Origin: Prevotellaceae bacterium
GTDB lineage: Bacteria > Bacteroidota > Bacteroidia > Bacteroidales > UBA932
Direction of reading: 5' to 3'
DNA length: 64,000 nt
Assembly (NCBI GenBank): GCA_031258195.1
Contig: JAIRNF010000056.1
Coordinates: 1 to 64,000 of the forward strand
Translations under genes and position numbers: made by a program
Notes under the pieces: model-generated
Told to the model about the DNA's origin: nothing
Seen by the model: only the letters and a program-made list of their open reading frames with translations
Databases searched by the model: none
Shown: in pieces, positions 44,770-54,218 of the stretch
Layout of the letters: the number at the start of each line of letters is the position of its first letter
Numbering within the stretch: position 1 is the first letter of the stretch

Positions 44770-45840
44770 ATGGTGGTTGATAAGCATCTTAAAGAGCTGG
44801 CGCTGACCAATCGGCGTGTTATCATTCCCGATTTGGGAGCGTTTCTTTCTAAAGAGGGCGATGGCGATGAAAAGAATCTTATTTTTTCGTCGTTCTTAAA
44901 ATATAATGATGGTTTTCTGGAAAAGCAGCTAGCCGACAAAGAAAAGCTATCTCAAATCGAAGCGTCGGAAGAGGTTAAAAAGTTTGTAGGCGAGGTAACC
45001 AAAACTCTCCGGGCTAAGCATAACTACGTTATTGATGGCTTCGGATTTTTCCATATGGATGAGAGGGGGAGTATTGCTTTTTCTCCTCAGGACACCGAGA
45101 TAGCTACTAAGCCTGTTGAAGAAAAACCCGTAGTAATAGCAACAGCTCCTTCGACACCTACAGAAGCAAAACCGGCAGCCACAGTAAGCGCTGTTCCTCC
45201 TAAAGCCGAGCAACCAAAAGTTGAACAACCCGTTGTAAAGCCTTTAACACCACAGCAAACAGCACCTGTTACTCCTCCGCCCGGCAAACCGACTCAGACT
45301 CAACAAACGCCACCAAAGCAGCAGTCCCCTAAAAAATCAAGCAATAACGGGTTGCTTATAACAATAGTAATTTTGTTAGTGGTTATTATTATTCTGTTGC
45401 TACTGTATTTTATGGCGCCTTCGATAAAAGAGAAGGTAAACTCTATGTTTGGTATAAAATCAACCACCACCGAACAGGTTGTCACACCACCGGCAGTACA
45501 ACAGTCTGCTGATACAATACCTGCAATTGACTCAACTCAAATAGACACGGTAAAAGTAATAGAACCTGTAAAAGAAGAGGTCACTACACCTAAGTCAGTA
45601 TCAACATATGGCAGTAACTACTATGTGATTGTTGGTACATTCCAAGAAAAATCAAATGCCGATAAAATGTACAAACGCTGCATTGCCGACGGATACGATG
45701 CCGAGCTGCTACCTAAGATGGGAGCGCTTTACCCTGTATCGATATTCAACTCGCCCAGTAAAGCAGAGTGTACAAAAGTAATGAGAGAAGCACAACGTAA
45801 GTATGGCGATGCCTGGATATTCAAATCAAGACGACACTAA
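44770..45840 (+). CDS. HU-CCDC81-like and SPOR domain protein
   Basis: A 356-residue bitopic protein. Residues 1-110 form two tandem HU-like CCDC81 domains (the RVIIPDLGAFLSK motif is near residue 16, and VIDGFGFFHMD near residue 87). A Pro/Gln/Thr-rich linker leads to one membrane helix (about 194-216). The C-terminal 75 residues are a SPOR domain (NYYVIVGTFQEKSNADKMYK), which binds denuded peptidoglycan at division sites. The arrangement places the HU-like part in the cytoplasm and SPOR in the periplasm. It is common in Bacteroidota, but its job is not well studied; a link between DNA-binding fold and cell-wall sensing is suggested. Confidence 0.88.
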   Translation: MVVDKHLKELALTNRRVIIPDLGAFLSKEGDGDEKNLIFSSFLKYNDGFLEKQLADKEKLSQIEASEEVKKFVGEVTKTLRAKHNYVIDGFGFFHMDERGSIAFSPQDTEIATKPVEEKPVVIATAPSTPTEAKPAATVSAVPPKAEQPKVEQPVVKPLTPQQTAPVTPPPGKPTQTQQTPPKQQSPKKSSNNGLLITIVILLVVIIILLLLYFMAPSIKEKVNSMFGIKSTTTEQVVTPPAVQQSADTIPAIDSTQIDTVKVIEPVKEEVTTPKSVSTYGSNYYVIVGTFQEKSNADKMYKRCIADGYDAELLPKMGALYPVSIFNSPSKAECTKVMREAQRKYGDAWIFKSRRH

Positions 45841-46558
45841 AAACGCTGATCAAAAAATACTTCAACACCGAGAATTGGGAACCCTTTTGCTAAAGAAAAG
45901 CAAGAGGGTTCGTCGGTTAAGTATTGCCGTAACCCCCGATAAAGGTGTAGTTATTACTATGCCTTATTACGTATCGTATGCAGAAGCCGAAGCCTTTGTT
46001 AACGAGAAGAGAGACTGGATAAGAAAGACCAGAAGCAAGGTTGAGCAAAAGAAAACCGTATTCGATAACTACACCGAATTCACTACCCGGTTCCGTAAGC
46101 TGAAGCTGGTTCCCGAAGCTAGAACCAACGTACATCTTAAGGTTACAAACGAACTTATGGAAGTACACTACCCTAAGAATGTACCGCTCAGCCATCCGGC
46201 AGTACAGGAGGTTATCCGCAGCTGTGTAGAGCATACCTGGAAGATAGAAGCCCATGAACTACTGCCTGCCCGTGTCCGCGATCTGGCAGCTAAATGGGGT
46301 TTTACCTACAAGCAGCTTAAAATTAAGGCTAACCGTTCGTGCTGGGGTAGCTGTACCTACGATAATATTATAAACCTTAGCCTACACCTTATGCGTATGC
46401 CAGATGAGCTGGTAGATTATGTTATCCTACACGAGCTGTGCCATACTATACATAAGAATCATGGTCCGCAGTTCTGGCAGCTGCTCAACTCTGTTACCGG
46501 AGGTCGTGCCCGTCAGCTATCTAAACGTACCCAGCAATATAACCCCAGGGTGATTTAG
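45803..46558 (+). CDS. YgjP-like (DUF45) zinc metalloprotein
   Basis: A 251-residue protein of the YgjP/M48-like family. The zinc site VILHELCHTIHKNHG (HExxH plus a later His) is near residue 213, after the family's CWGSC block (ANRSCWGSCTYDNI). It starts 37 bases inside the end of the upstream HU/SPOR gene in another frame, so the first ATG may be too early. Internal ATG or TTG starts are possible, as the family usually begins nearer LLKKSKRVRRL. Known relatives are cytoplasmic, substrate unknown. Confidence 0.85.
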   Translation: MAMPGYSNQDDTKNADQKILQHRELGTLLLKKSKRVRRLSIAVTPDKGVVITMPYYVSYAEAEAFVNEKRDWIRKTRSKVEQKKTVFDNYTEFTTRFRKLKLVPEARTNVHLKVTNELMEVHYPKNVPLSHPAVQEVIRSCVEHTWKIEAHELLPARVRDLAAKWGFTYKQLKIKANRSCWGSCTYDNIINLSLHLMRMPDELVDYVILHELCHTIHKNHGPQFWQLLNSVTGGRARQLSKRTQQYNPRVI

Positions 46559-46701
46559 CCAAAATCAACTTTTCTTATTTTACAGGGGTTCTATAATTTT
46601 TCTTAGATCAAAAGCCCCCTATTTTCAGCACGTTAGGCATATTGAAATTTTTATTATTGATTATCAGATACATATAAAATATTTCACAAATATATTTGGT
46701 T

Positions 46702-46733
46702 TATATTGTAAACTAATTTATATTTACAATATA
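46702..46733. promoter_or_regulatory. Palindromic operator candidate before the TonB receptor
   Basis: Perfect 11-bp inverted repeat TATATTGTAAA (46702-46712) and TTTACAATATA (46723-46733), 10-base spacer, ending 24 bases before the receptor ATG. Position and symmetry suit a dimeric repressor site; AT-rich composition means some palindromes are expected by chance. Confidence 0.5.
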
Positions 46734-46757
46734 TTTATAATTCATCCAGCATAACCC

Positions 46758-48977
46758 ATGAAAAAATCACTTCTTTTTATAATAGTAATGTGCCAAGTGC
46801 TGGTAGTAGCCGCCCAAACTAAGATTACCGGAATTGTATCAACCATAAAGGGAGCAGGAATACAGGGTGTTAGCATCAGCATTACCGATAGCTACGACGG
46901 CACCACTACCAATGCCGACGGACACTTCTCTTTTCGCACCTCCAGCAAAGGGCAGGTTACCATACTTTTCAACAGCATAGGGTATATTCCTTATAGCCAA
47001 ACATTAAACCTTCAAGGCGACAGCATAACCCTAAATGTTGCTTTAAAAGAAAATATAGAGGAACTGGAAGCGGCAGTTGTAATGGCAGGCTCTTTTGAGG
47101 CGGGCGATAAAAAGCGTGCAGCAACCGTGCTCAGCTCGCTAGATATGCTAACAACCGGCGCCTCGAATGCCGACGTTACCTCGGCTATCCGTACGCTACC
47201 AGGTGCCCAACAGGTTGGCGAACAAGAAGGGCTTGCCGTACGCGGTGGCTCGGTTTACGAAACCAAGCAATTTATAGATGGTACGTTAGTGCCTAAGCCC
47301 TACTACTCAGGTCCCGAGAATATCGCTCAGCGCAGCCGCTTCTCTCCTGTCCTGTTTAAAGGTACAATATTCAGTACAGGCGGTTACTCCGCTCTCTACG
47401 GGCAGGCGTTATCTTCGGCGTTAATATTGGAATCTATTGATTTACCAGACAGATCGCAAGCTAGCGCTACCCTTTCTACCGTTTACTTGGGGGCAGGTTT
47501 TCAGAAGCTGGCGGAGAACAAGAAATCTTCGTGGGGTATAGACCTTACCTATACCAATCCGGGACCGTATTTCAAAATAGTAAAGCAAGCTTACGAAGTA
47601 AACGAGTCGCCCCAGTTCTATGCGAGCAACGCCAACTTCCGTTTTAAAACCAAATGGGGCGGAATGGTTAAGTACTATACCAGCCTCGATTTTGACAAGA
47701 TGGATATAAGCCGCGAAAATATTGACGTTGAAGAATACAAGAACAACTTTGATATGACAACGGCTAACTGGTATAACAACCTTAGCTGGAAAGAATACTT
47801 TGGTAACAGCTGGAAATTTGACATGGGTGCGAGCTACAGCTATAATAGGGATAAGTTTAAGCAGGTCGTAAGGAATAAGAACGGCGAAACTGTTACCAGC
47901 CTACCCTCTTACCTCGATTCCGCCTACAACTTCAACACTAAGACTGTTCAGAATTTTGCACAGGCAAGGCTTGTACTCGAAAAAAAGCTAGGCGGACTTA
48001 ACGCTGTACGATTTGGTGCAGAGCATTGGTATGAGAATGTTGAATATACATACGGGCAATACAGCAGAACGCTTATCGATAGCTATACCGCCCTATTCGG
48101 CGAGGTTGACTTTCATCTATCATATAGAGTTGCCCTAAAAGTTGGTGCGCGTGGCGAATACTCAGACATTATCAATAAATGGAATATCGCACCCCGTTTA
48201 TCTGCTGCGTACAAGATAAGCGCAAAATCTCAGCTATCAACTGCCTATGGTGTTTTCTACCAGAAGCCCGAAAACTTACAGCTGATATATACTTCAGACC
48301 TCGGCTATCAGGAAGCATCACACTACATCCTAAACTATCAGTATGGCAATAAATATCAGACCTTACGAATCGAAGGCTTCTATAAAAGGTATAACGATTT
48401 GGTAAAAACGGCGCCGGCATATAATAACAACGGATCGGGCTATGCACGCGGCGTTGAGCTATACTGGAGGGATAAGAGAGCATTCGGCAGCTGGCTCGAC
48501 TACTGGATCAGCTACTCTTACCTAGATACAAAACGCGACTACCTGCAATATCCAGAAAAAATGCGCCCCAACTTTGCAGCAGAGCATACCTTATCTGTAG
48601 TAGCCAAGAAATGGGTAGCTGCAATTAGCAGCAGCGTTAACCTAAGCTACACATTTGCTACAGGTCGCCCGTACTTCAACCTCGCACACAACAGCACGAA
48701 CAACAGCTACCATATTGCCGATTGGGGTCGTACTAAATGCTACAACGATCTTGGGTTCAGCATTAACTACATAACAAAAATATTTGGTGCAAACGCCGTT
48801 GTAGTGGGCTCTGTAACCAACCTTTTAGGACAAAAAAATATTTACGGCTACAGCTACTCGCATAACGGAAGTATAAAAAAGCCGATAACTCCAACCGCCG
48901 ACAGATTCTACTTTGTAGGTGTATTCCTTAGCTGGGGAGTGGATCGGTCAAAAGATATTATTGATGGAATATACTAA
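46758..48977 (+). CDS. TonB-dependent outer membrane receptor with carboxypeptidase-like domain
   Basis: A 739-residue receptor. The signal peptide ends in VVAAQ, followed by a CarboxypepD_reg-like domain (TKITGIVSTIKGAGIQGVSI, residues 21-100), then a plug domain with GEQEGLAVRGGSVYETKQFIDG, and a 22-strand-type barrel ending in YFVGVFLSWGVDR. No SusD-type partner is next to it, so it is more likely a small-molecule or metal-complex receptor than a glycan importer. The palindrome at 46702-46733 is a possible control site. Confidence 0.9.
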   Translation: MKKSLLFIIVMCQVLVVAAQTKITGIVSTIKGAGIQGVSISITDSYDGTTTNADGHFSFRTSSKGQVTILFNSIGYIPYSQTLNLQGDSITLNVALKENIEELEAAVVMAGSFEAGDKKRAATVLSSLDMLTTGASNADVTSAIRTLPGAQQVGEQEGLAVRGGSVYETKQFIDGTLVPKPYYSGPENIAQRSRFSPVLFKGTIFSTGGYSALYGQALSSALILESIDLPDRSQASATLSTVYLGAGFQKLAENKKSSWGIDLTYTNPGPYFKIVKQAYEVNESPQFYASNANFRFKTKWGGMVKYYTSLDFDKMDISRENIDVEEYKNNFDMTTANWYNNLSWKEYFGNSWKFDMGASYSYNRDKFKQVVRNKNGETVTSLPSYLDSAYNFNTKTVQNFAQARLVLEKKLGGLNAVRFGAEHWYENVEYTYGQYSRTLIDSYTALFGEVDFHLSYRVALKVGARGEYSDIINKWNIAPRLSAAYKISAKSQLSTAYGVFYQKPENLQLIYTSDLGYQEASHYILNYQYGNKYQTLRIEGFYKRYNDLVKTAPAYNNNGSGYARGVELYWRDKRAFGSWLDYWISYSYLDTKRDYLQYPEKMRPNFAAEHTLSVVAKKWVAAISSSVNLSYTFATGRPYFNLAHNSTNNSYHIADWGRTKCYNDLGFSINYITKIFGANAVVVGSVTNLLGQKNIYGYSYSHNGSIKKPITPTADRFYFVGVFLSWGVDRSKDIIDGIY

Positions 48978-49041
48978 CTAGAAAATTCAATGATTACAAC
49001 ATTTAAAAATCAGCTTAATAAATGCCATTCCATATACAAAG

Positions 49042-49070
49042 CCATTCCTCGCTTCGCTCGGAATGACGAA
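49042..49070. repeat. Single half of the REP-like repeat
   Basis: Contains CATTCCTCGCTTCGCTCGGA, the core of one arm without its mirror. It lies between the TonB receptor and the next gene. Confidence 0.55.
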
Positions 49071-49136
49071 GAAATTCGTTCATCATAACAAAATTTAATA
49101 GCCAATACCATAATATTCACACTAAAAAATACAATC

Positions 49137-49778
49137 ATGAAAACGTTACTCATCACCATCGCTCTACTATGCTCTATGGCAAGCTTCGCTCAGACCGGAA
49201 AGTACATTTCTGCCATGAAAGAAAGCATTGCAATGCAAGATTCTGTAAAAACAAAAGAAGACATGCTTAGCTTGAGCAATATGTTCGAACGAATTGCAAA
49301 AGCCGAAAAAGACAAGTGGCAACCCTACTACTATGCTGCATTACAGCAGATACTACGCTGCTACCAAATGCAGGGTGCCGAAGCAAAAAATATAGACGTA
49401 GAACTTAACCGCGCCGACGAGCTGCTTGCCCATGCGGAAGTAATCAGCCCCGAAAACTCCGAGCTGATATGCTTAAAAAGCATGATAGCAAGCGGACGTA
49501 TGATGGTTGACTACATAACGCGTACTTCAACCTATGGACCTAAAGCCGCCCAGCTGCTAACCGAAGCCATTAAGCTGAATCCGAATAATCCGCGTGCATA
49601 CTTGCTTTTAGGGCAAAATTTATTCTATACTCCGGCTACATTCGGAGGCGGAAAAGATAAGGCAAAACCCATTCTGGAAAAAAGCGTACAGCTGTTCGAA
49701 ACTTTCGAACCCGCAACAGAGCTCGATCCTATATGGGGTAAAGGCATGGCAATGTCAATGCTTAAGCAGTGCGAATAA
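49137..49778 (+). CDS. Exported TPR-like protein of unknown function
   Basis: A 213-residue secreted protein with a signal peptide (ends in SFAQ). The rest is helical, with a TPR-like pair near residues 135-165 (KAAQLLTEAIKLNPNNPRAY, LLLGQNLFYTPATFGGG). There is no enzyme motif. It lies 160 bases downstream of the receptor and may support it, but a shared transcript is not shown. Confidence 0.75.
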   Translation: MKTLLITIALLCSMASFAQTGKYISAMKESIAMQDSVKTKEDMLSLSNMFERIAKAEKDKWQPYYYAALQQILRCYQMQGAEAKNIDVELNRADELLAHAEVISPENSELICLKSMIASGRMMVDYITRTSTYGPKAAQLLTEAIKLNPNNPRAYLLLGQNLFYTPATFGGGKDKAKPILEKSVQLFETFEPATELDPIWGKGMAMSMLKQCE

Positions 49779-49785
49779 ATACACC

Positions 49786-49895
49786 GTCATTTCGACCAAA
49801 GGGAGAAATCTTCTGAATAGTATAATACACTCAACAATTTAGCTAAAAAGCGATATGCTGTCGGTTAGGAGATATCTCACTACGTTCGACATGAC
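49786..49895. repeat. Degenerate REP-like inverted repeat
   Basis: Arms 49786-49811 and 49870-49895 keep GTCATTTCGA/..AGAAATCT and their mirror but with several mismatches. It is downstream of the TPR-like gene. Confidence 0.6.
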
Positions 49896-49928
49896 GGTAG
49901 GTTTTTCGCCTTACTCAAATTGTAATAC

Positions 49929-49958
49929 TTGATACTAAAAATTAAACTGCTAACTTTG
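49929..49958 (+). promoter_or_regulatory. Promoter of the membrane/winged-helix pair
   Basis: TTG (49929-49931), 19 bases, then TAACTTTG (49951-49958) is a consensus Bacteroidota promoter 30 bases ahead of the ATG at 49988. Confidence 0.65.
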
Positions 49959-49987
49959 AAACTGCTTATCTATAAGCGCATATAGCT

Positions 49988-50599
49988 ATGGAAAAGAAAT
50001 TTACAGAAAAAGAAAGCCTAGACCTCATTGTAGGAATGATAGAAAATGCCAAAACTAACGTTAGAAAAGGGCTTGGAAAACATTTTCTGTTATGGGGCTA
50101 CCTAGTAACATTTGCAGGTCTTATGAATTTCATCTTTTGGGGAAAATCTTGGGCGTTTCTCGGTTGGCTTGGTATGTTGCCAATTGGTATAATCGGAGGT
50201 TTTATTATTGGAAGAAGAAACGCACGAGAAGCAAGATACTATACACATATCGATAAAATTGTTGGCTTTGTATGGACCGGATTTTCCATAAGCTTAGCAG
50301 TAATTACCTTCGCCGTGTTTAATCCATTTATGCTCATAAATTTAACACGAGGAAATCTTTTCTTTTTCTATCCCTCCATGCTAACAATTGCCGCAATTGC
50401 ACTTTTTATTAGCGGAAAAGCTTATCAGTTTAAACCGTTGATATATGGAGCTTTCATCTGTTGGGCGTGTGCTGTTATATGCTATTTTACAGAACTCAGG
50501 TATGATACGCTAATATATGTCATAGGCTTTATGTTGGGTTATATAATCCCGGGTCATATGATTATGCATAAAGGCTCGAATACTAATAGGAATGTTTAA
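49988..50599 (+). CDS. Small multi-pass membrane protein of unknown function
   Basis: A 203-residue protein with five or six membrane helices (for example LLWGYLVTFAGLMNFIFWGK, MLPIGIIGGFIIGRR, FSISLAVITFAVFNPFM, and others toward the end). A short polar N-terminus (EKKFTEKESLDLIVGMIENA) precedes them. I do not recognise a function. It overlaps the downstream winged-helix gene by 8 bases, an arrangement seen in Bacteroidota where a membrane protein and its regulator are co-expressed. Confidence 0.8.
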   Translation: MEKKFTEKESLDLIVGMIENAKTNVRKGLGKHFLLWGYLVTFAGLMNFIFWGKSWAFLGWLGMLPIGIIGGFIIGRRNAREARYYTHIDKIVGFVWTGFSISLAVITFAVFNPFMLINLTRGNLFFFYPSMLTIAAIALFISGKAYQFKPLIYGAFICWACAVICYFTELRYDTLIYVIGFMLGYIIPGHMIMHKGSNTNRNV

Positions 50600-50876
50600 A
50601 GACCTCGATCCTATATTACACTCTCAACTGCGCTTAGCTATCATGTCTCTACTCATTAGCGTAAAGCAGGCAGACTTTGTGTACATTAAAGAGAAGACAG
50701 GAACTACAGCAGGCAACCTTAGCGTACAGGTGGAGAAGCTGAGCGCAGCAGGCTATATTGAGGTTACTAAGCAGTTTAAAGGTAAATATCCACAAACAAT
50801 CTGCAAGATTACAAAGAAAGGAATAGCAGCATTCGAAGCATATGTAAAAGCTATCCAAAACTACCTGAAACCGTAA
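50592..50876 (+). CDS. Winged-helix transcriptional regulator
   Basis: A 94-residue protein almost wholly made of one winged-helix DNA-binding domain. The N-terminus HSQLRLAIMSLL is followed by the recognition region (TTAGNLSVQVEKLSAAGYIE) and the wing with KITKKGIAAFEAYVK. It belongs to the MarR/ArsR-like group with no effector domain. It is translated with the upstream membrane protein and may control it or respond to it. Confidence 0.85.
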   Translation: MFKDLDPILHSQLRLAIMSLLISVKQADFVYIKEKTGTTAGNLSVQVEKLSAAGYIEVTKQFKGKYPQTICKITKKGIAAFEAYVKAIQNYLKP

Positions 50877-50899
50877 CATCGCACATAAAAAATACTTTC

Positions 50900-50965
50900 G
50901 TCATTTCGAACGAAGTGAGAAATCTACCGGCTATCGAGCAGATTTCTCACTTCGTTCGAAATAAT
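50900..50965. repeat. REP-like inverted repeat, compact form
   Basis: Arms GTCATTTCGAACGAAGTGAG... (50900-50925) and the mirror (50940-50965) pair except near the outer end, with a loop of only 14 bases. The changes GCG to ACG and GCGAG to GTGAG relative to other copies occur on both arms. It may work as the terminator of the winged-helix gene. Confidence 0.8.
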
Positions 50966-51038
50966 GGTTCTGTAACTATTATCTGGCACAGAAAAGCCTT
51001 CTACCAACATTATCAAAGTTTGTTAAAATCCCTCATAG

Positions 51039-51061
51039 AAAAGCCGGAGAGGGGCTTTTTT
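51039..51061 (+). terminator. Short terminator ahead of the capA operon
   Basis: AAAAGCC (51039-51045) and GGCTTTT (51053-51059) with a T run. It is a small stem directly upstream of the next promoter. Confidence 0.55.
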
Positions 51062-51063
51062 GC

Positions 51064-51071
51064 TACCTTTA
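51064..51071 (+). promoter_or_regulatory. -7-like element of the capA-phoH-purC operon
   Basis: TACCTTTA is one mismatch from TAnnTTTG and lies 17 bases ahead of the ATG, just after a terminator. Confidence 0.4.
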
Positions 51072-51087
51072 TCGCAAAACCACACTG

Positions 51088-52197
51088 ATGCGACTTTTAA
51101 GAGCCACAACCATTTACATTGCTTTATTCTTTTCTTTTTCTGCAAATGCCCAAGATACCTTACGCCTCACATTTATAGGCGATATAATGCAGCACATGCC
51201 GCAAATAAGCGGTGCAAAATATAACGAAACGTACAGCTACTACAGCTGCTTCAGCCACATAGCACAACATTTAAGCGAAGCCGACCTTACAGTCGCCAAC
51301 CTCGAAACAACCTTAGCCGGACCTCCATACGCAGGATATCCGTGGTTTGCAGCACCTGATGAGCTTGCCTACACGCTTAAGGATGTAGGAATAGATATTT
51401 TGGCAACCGCAAATAACCACTCATGCGATAAGGGATTGAAAGGCATTACCCGTACGCTCGATGTGCTCGACTCTTTAGGTATCGTCCACTTAGGCACATA
51501 CAGAACGCAAAACGAAAAGGACCGCTGCCATCCACTACGTGTTGAAAAGAGTGGATTCCGGTTGGCATTTCTTTGCTACACCTATGGAACAAACGGCTTA
51601 GCCATCCCATCTCCCACCCGGGTCAACCTTATTCAGCAAGACAGTATAGCAAAAGACCTCGCTTCGCTCAATCCGTGGAATCCCGATGCTACCATTGTTA
51701 TTATCCACTGGGGCGACGAATACCACCGCTTACCCAACACTGAACAGAAGCGTTTAGCCAACTTCATAACAGATAACGGCGCAACGATGGTTATCGGCTC
51801 GCATCCACACGTTATTCAGCCTATGGAGCTAAGGTATTCGGGCGAGAAGCCGCACCACTCAACAGATTTTAGAGCGCAAAGCGCCGTAGTGTACTCGCTC
51901 GGTAACTTCGTGTCGAACCAAGAACGAAAGCATACCGACGGCGGTGCCATTACCTACTTTACGCTAGTAAAAGAAAACGGCAAAACCCAAATTGCCGATG
52001 CTTCCTACTCGCTTGTTTGGGTTTACAAACCTATCGAAGAAAGTGTTAAACGTTTTTATATTTTACCTGTTGAAAACTTTGAAGATAAAAGCGAATTCTT
52101 TCAGCAAGGCTACTATCCACGCTTTATGCGGTTCGTTAACGATGCCCGTAGCCTGCTCGAATCAAATAATTATGGCATATATGAGCGTAAATTTTAA
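51088..52197 (+). CDS. CapA-family (poly-gamma-glutamate synthesis type) metallophosphatase-like protein
   Basis: A 369-residue exported protein of the CapA fold. After the signal peptide (ends in ANAQ) come the metal-binding motifs GDIMQH, NLETTL, TANNHSCDKG, IIHWGDEY and GSHPHVIQP. CapA of Bacillus helps export and anchor poly-gamma-glutamate, but many relatives in Bacteroidota have other, unknown roles, so the name is a family label. It starts the operon that runs to 57176; the PhoH gene follows after 36 bases. Confidence 0.88.
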   Translation: MRLLRATTIYIALFFSFSANAQDTLRLTFIGDIMQHMPQISGAKYNETYSYYSCFSHIAQHLSEADLTVANLETTLAGPPYAGYPWFAAPDELAYTLKDVGIDILATANNHSCDKGLKGITRTLDVLDSLGIVHLGTYRTQNEKDRCHPLRVEKSGFRLAFLCYTYGTNGLAIPSPTRVNLIQQDSIAKDLASLNPWNPDATIVIIHWGDEYHRLPNTEQKRLANFITDNGATMVIGSHPHVIQPMELRYSGEKPHHSTDFRAQSAVVYSLGNFVSNQERKHTDGGAITYFTLVKENGKTQIADASYSLVWVYKPIEESVKRFYILPVENFEDKSEFFQQGYYPRFMRFVNDARSLLESNNYGIYERKF

Positions 52198-52233
52198 TAC
52201 ATTTGTACCAAAGCAAATTGTATTAAAAACTGA

Positions 52234-53211
52234 ATGGCAGAAAAGTTAATCATTATTGAGGGGATAGACCCCGTAAAGTTCCACGGAGTACATAATAGCA
52301 ACATAAACTACATAACAAGTAAATTTCCGAAGCTAAAGGTAGTTGTAAGAGGCAACGATATCCGCGTATTCGGCGATGCCGACGAGATAGACGATTTCGA
52401 ACAACGCCTTAACCAGCTGGCAGAACATATAGGAAAGTACGGAAGCATAACGGAGGCATCGCTTCGCGATATGTTCGACAGAAACCAGACAGTACAAGAA
52501 ACCGAAGGCGAAGAAAACATAAACGATGTTCTTGTTTACGGCAACAACGGGCGGATTGTAAAAGCACGTACGGTTAACCAGCAAAAACTGGTAGAGATGT
52601 ATAAAACCAACGATTTGCTGTTTGCTACCGGTCCTGCCGGATCGGGTAAAACATACACCGCCATTGCACTTGCCGTAAGGGCATTGAGGAATAAAACCGT
52701 ACAACGTATAATTCTAACACGCCCGGCAGTTGAAGCAGGCGAACGCTTAGGCTTCCTCCCCGGCGATATGAAAGAAAAGTTAGATCCGTACTTACAGCCA
52801 TTATACGATGCGCTAAACGACATGATTCCGCCTCGTAAACTGGCAGAATATATGGAGGACGGAACGGTACAAATAGCACCTTTGGCATACATGCGTGGAC
52901 GTACGTTAGACAACGCTTTCGTAATACTTGATGAAGCGCAGAATACCACGCTTAACCAGCTGAAGATGTTTTTAACACGTATGGGTACCAATGCCAAGTT
53001 CATCGTTACCGGTGATATGACACAGATAGACTTACCCCGCAAAAGCGACTCCGGCTTACTAAAAGCAAAGCTGCTGCTGAGCAACATAAAAGGCATCAGC
53101 TTTATTGATTTTGATAACCGCGATATACTGCGCCACCCATTGGTAAGCCATATCGTAAAAGCATTTGAGACAGATAGCGAACAAATAGGTTTTAAACCAC
53201 AAACAACATAA
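52234..53211 (+). CDS. phoH: PhoH-family ATPase
   Basis: A 325-residue cytoplasmic protein. N-terminal residues about 1-100 are KH-like; then the PhoH domain has Walker [13 protein letters not shown] near residue 136, the ARAVEAGE-type motif [17 protein letters not shown], and Walker [13 protein letters not shown]. PhoH proteins are linked to phosphate starvation and RNA metabolism, with ATPase/helicase-like activity. It is 11 bases ahead of purC. Confidence 0.93.
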   Translation: MAEKLIIIEGIDPVKFHGVHNSNINYITSKFPKLKVVVRGNDIRVFGDADEIDDFEQRLNQLAEHIGKYGSITEASLRDMFDRNQTVQETEGEENINDVLVYGNNGRIVKARTVNQQKLVEMYKTNDLLFATGPAGSGKTYTAIALAVRALRNKTVQRIILTRPAVEAGERLGFLPGDMKEKLDPYLQPLYDALNDMIPPRKLAEYMEDGTVQIAPLAYMRGRTLDNAFVILDEAQNTTLNQLKMFLTRMGTNAKFIVTGDMTQIDLPRKSDSGLLKAKLLLSNIKGISFIDFDNRDILRHPLVSHIVKAFETDSEQIGFKPQTT

Positions 53212-53222
53212 ATACTAAACCG

Positions 53223-54176
53223 ATGAAAGCCCTTATTCAAACCGACTTCAATTTTCCTAAACAAACCGCTAAGTATGTAGGCAAAGTACGCGATGTCTAT
53301 ACCATAGACAACCGCTTTTTGAATATGATTGTAACCGACAGAATATCGGCATTTGATGTTGTTTTGCCAAAGGGTATTCCGTACAAAGGACAGGTACTGA
53401 ATCAGATCGCAGCAAAGTTTCTGGATGCTACGGCTGACATAGTTCCTAACTGGAAGATCGCTTCGCCCGATCCTATGGTTACCATTGGTCATAAATGCGA
53501 GCCTTTTGCCGTTGAAATGATCGTTCGTGGTTACCTAACCGGTAGCTCATGGCGCACCTATAAGTCTGGAGCGAGAGAAATATGCGGAGTAAAAATTCCC
53601 GATGGTATGCGCGAGCACCAACGCTTCGAACAACCCATCATAACCCCCACAACAAAAGCCGAGGTAGGTGCCCATGATGAGGACATCTCGCGCGAAGATA
53701 TTTTACGCAGAGGTATTGTCGCAGAAGAAGATTACGTACCGCTAGAAAAATATGCTATGGAGCTCTTCCTGCGCGGTAGCGAAATGGCAGCAAAGCGAGG
53801 TCTTATTCTTGTTGACACGAAATACGAATTCGGAAAAAAAGACGACGAAATATACCTGATTGATGAAATACACACGCCCGACTCGTCACGCTACTTCTAT
53901 GCCGACGGTTATCTGGAACGTTTTGATAAAGGAGAGCAGCAACGCCAGCTATCGAAAGAGTTTGTTCGCGAATGGCTGATGGAAAACGGCTTTCAAGGGC
54001 AAGCAGGACAAACCATTCCGGAAATGACAGACGAAATTGTTACTTCAATTAGCGACAGGTATATTGAGCTATACGAAAATATTACCGGAGAAAAATTTGT
54101 AAGGGCCGATTATGACGGAAGCATATATGAACGCATAGAATCCAACGTTAACAATATGTTGGCGCGTCTACTATAA
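53223..54176 (+). CDS. purC: Phosphoribosylaminoimidazole-succinocarboxamide synthase
   Basis: A 317-residue purine-pathway ligase that joins CAIR and aspartate using ATP. Family blocks are GKVRDVYTI near residue 20, [25 protein letters not shown], and the late [14 protein letters not shown]. It is the longer type of PurC typical of Bacteroidota and eukaryotes (E. coli has about 237 residues). Start ATG lies 11 bases after phoH. Confidence 0.95.
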   Translation: MKALIQTDFNFPKQTAKYVGKVRDVYTIDNRFLNMIVTDRISAFDVVLPKGIPYKGQVLNQIAAKFLDATADIVPNWKIASPDPMVTIGHKCEPFAVEMIVRGYLTGSSWRTYKSGAREICGVKIPDGMREHQRFEQPIITPTTKAEVGAHDEDISREDILRRGIVAEEDYVPLEKYAMELFLRGSEMAAKRGLILVDTKYEFGKKDDEIYLIDEIHTPDSSRYFYADGYLERFDKGEQQRQLSKEFVREWLMENGFQGQAGQTIPEMTDEIVTSISDRYIELYENITGEKFVRADYDGSIYERIESNVNNMLARLL

Positions 54177-54218
54177 AACTATATTCTACTCAATTTTAAA
54201 CTAAATAAAACAGCGGGT

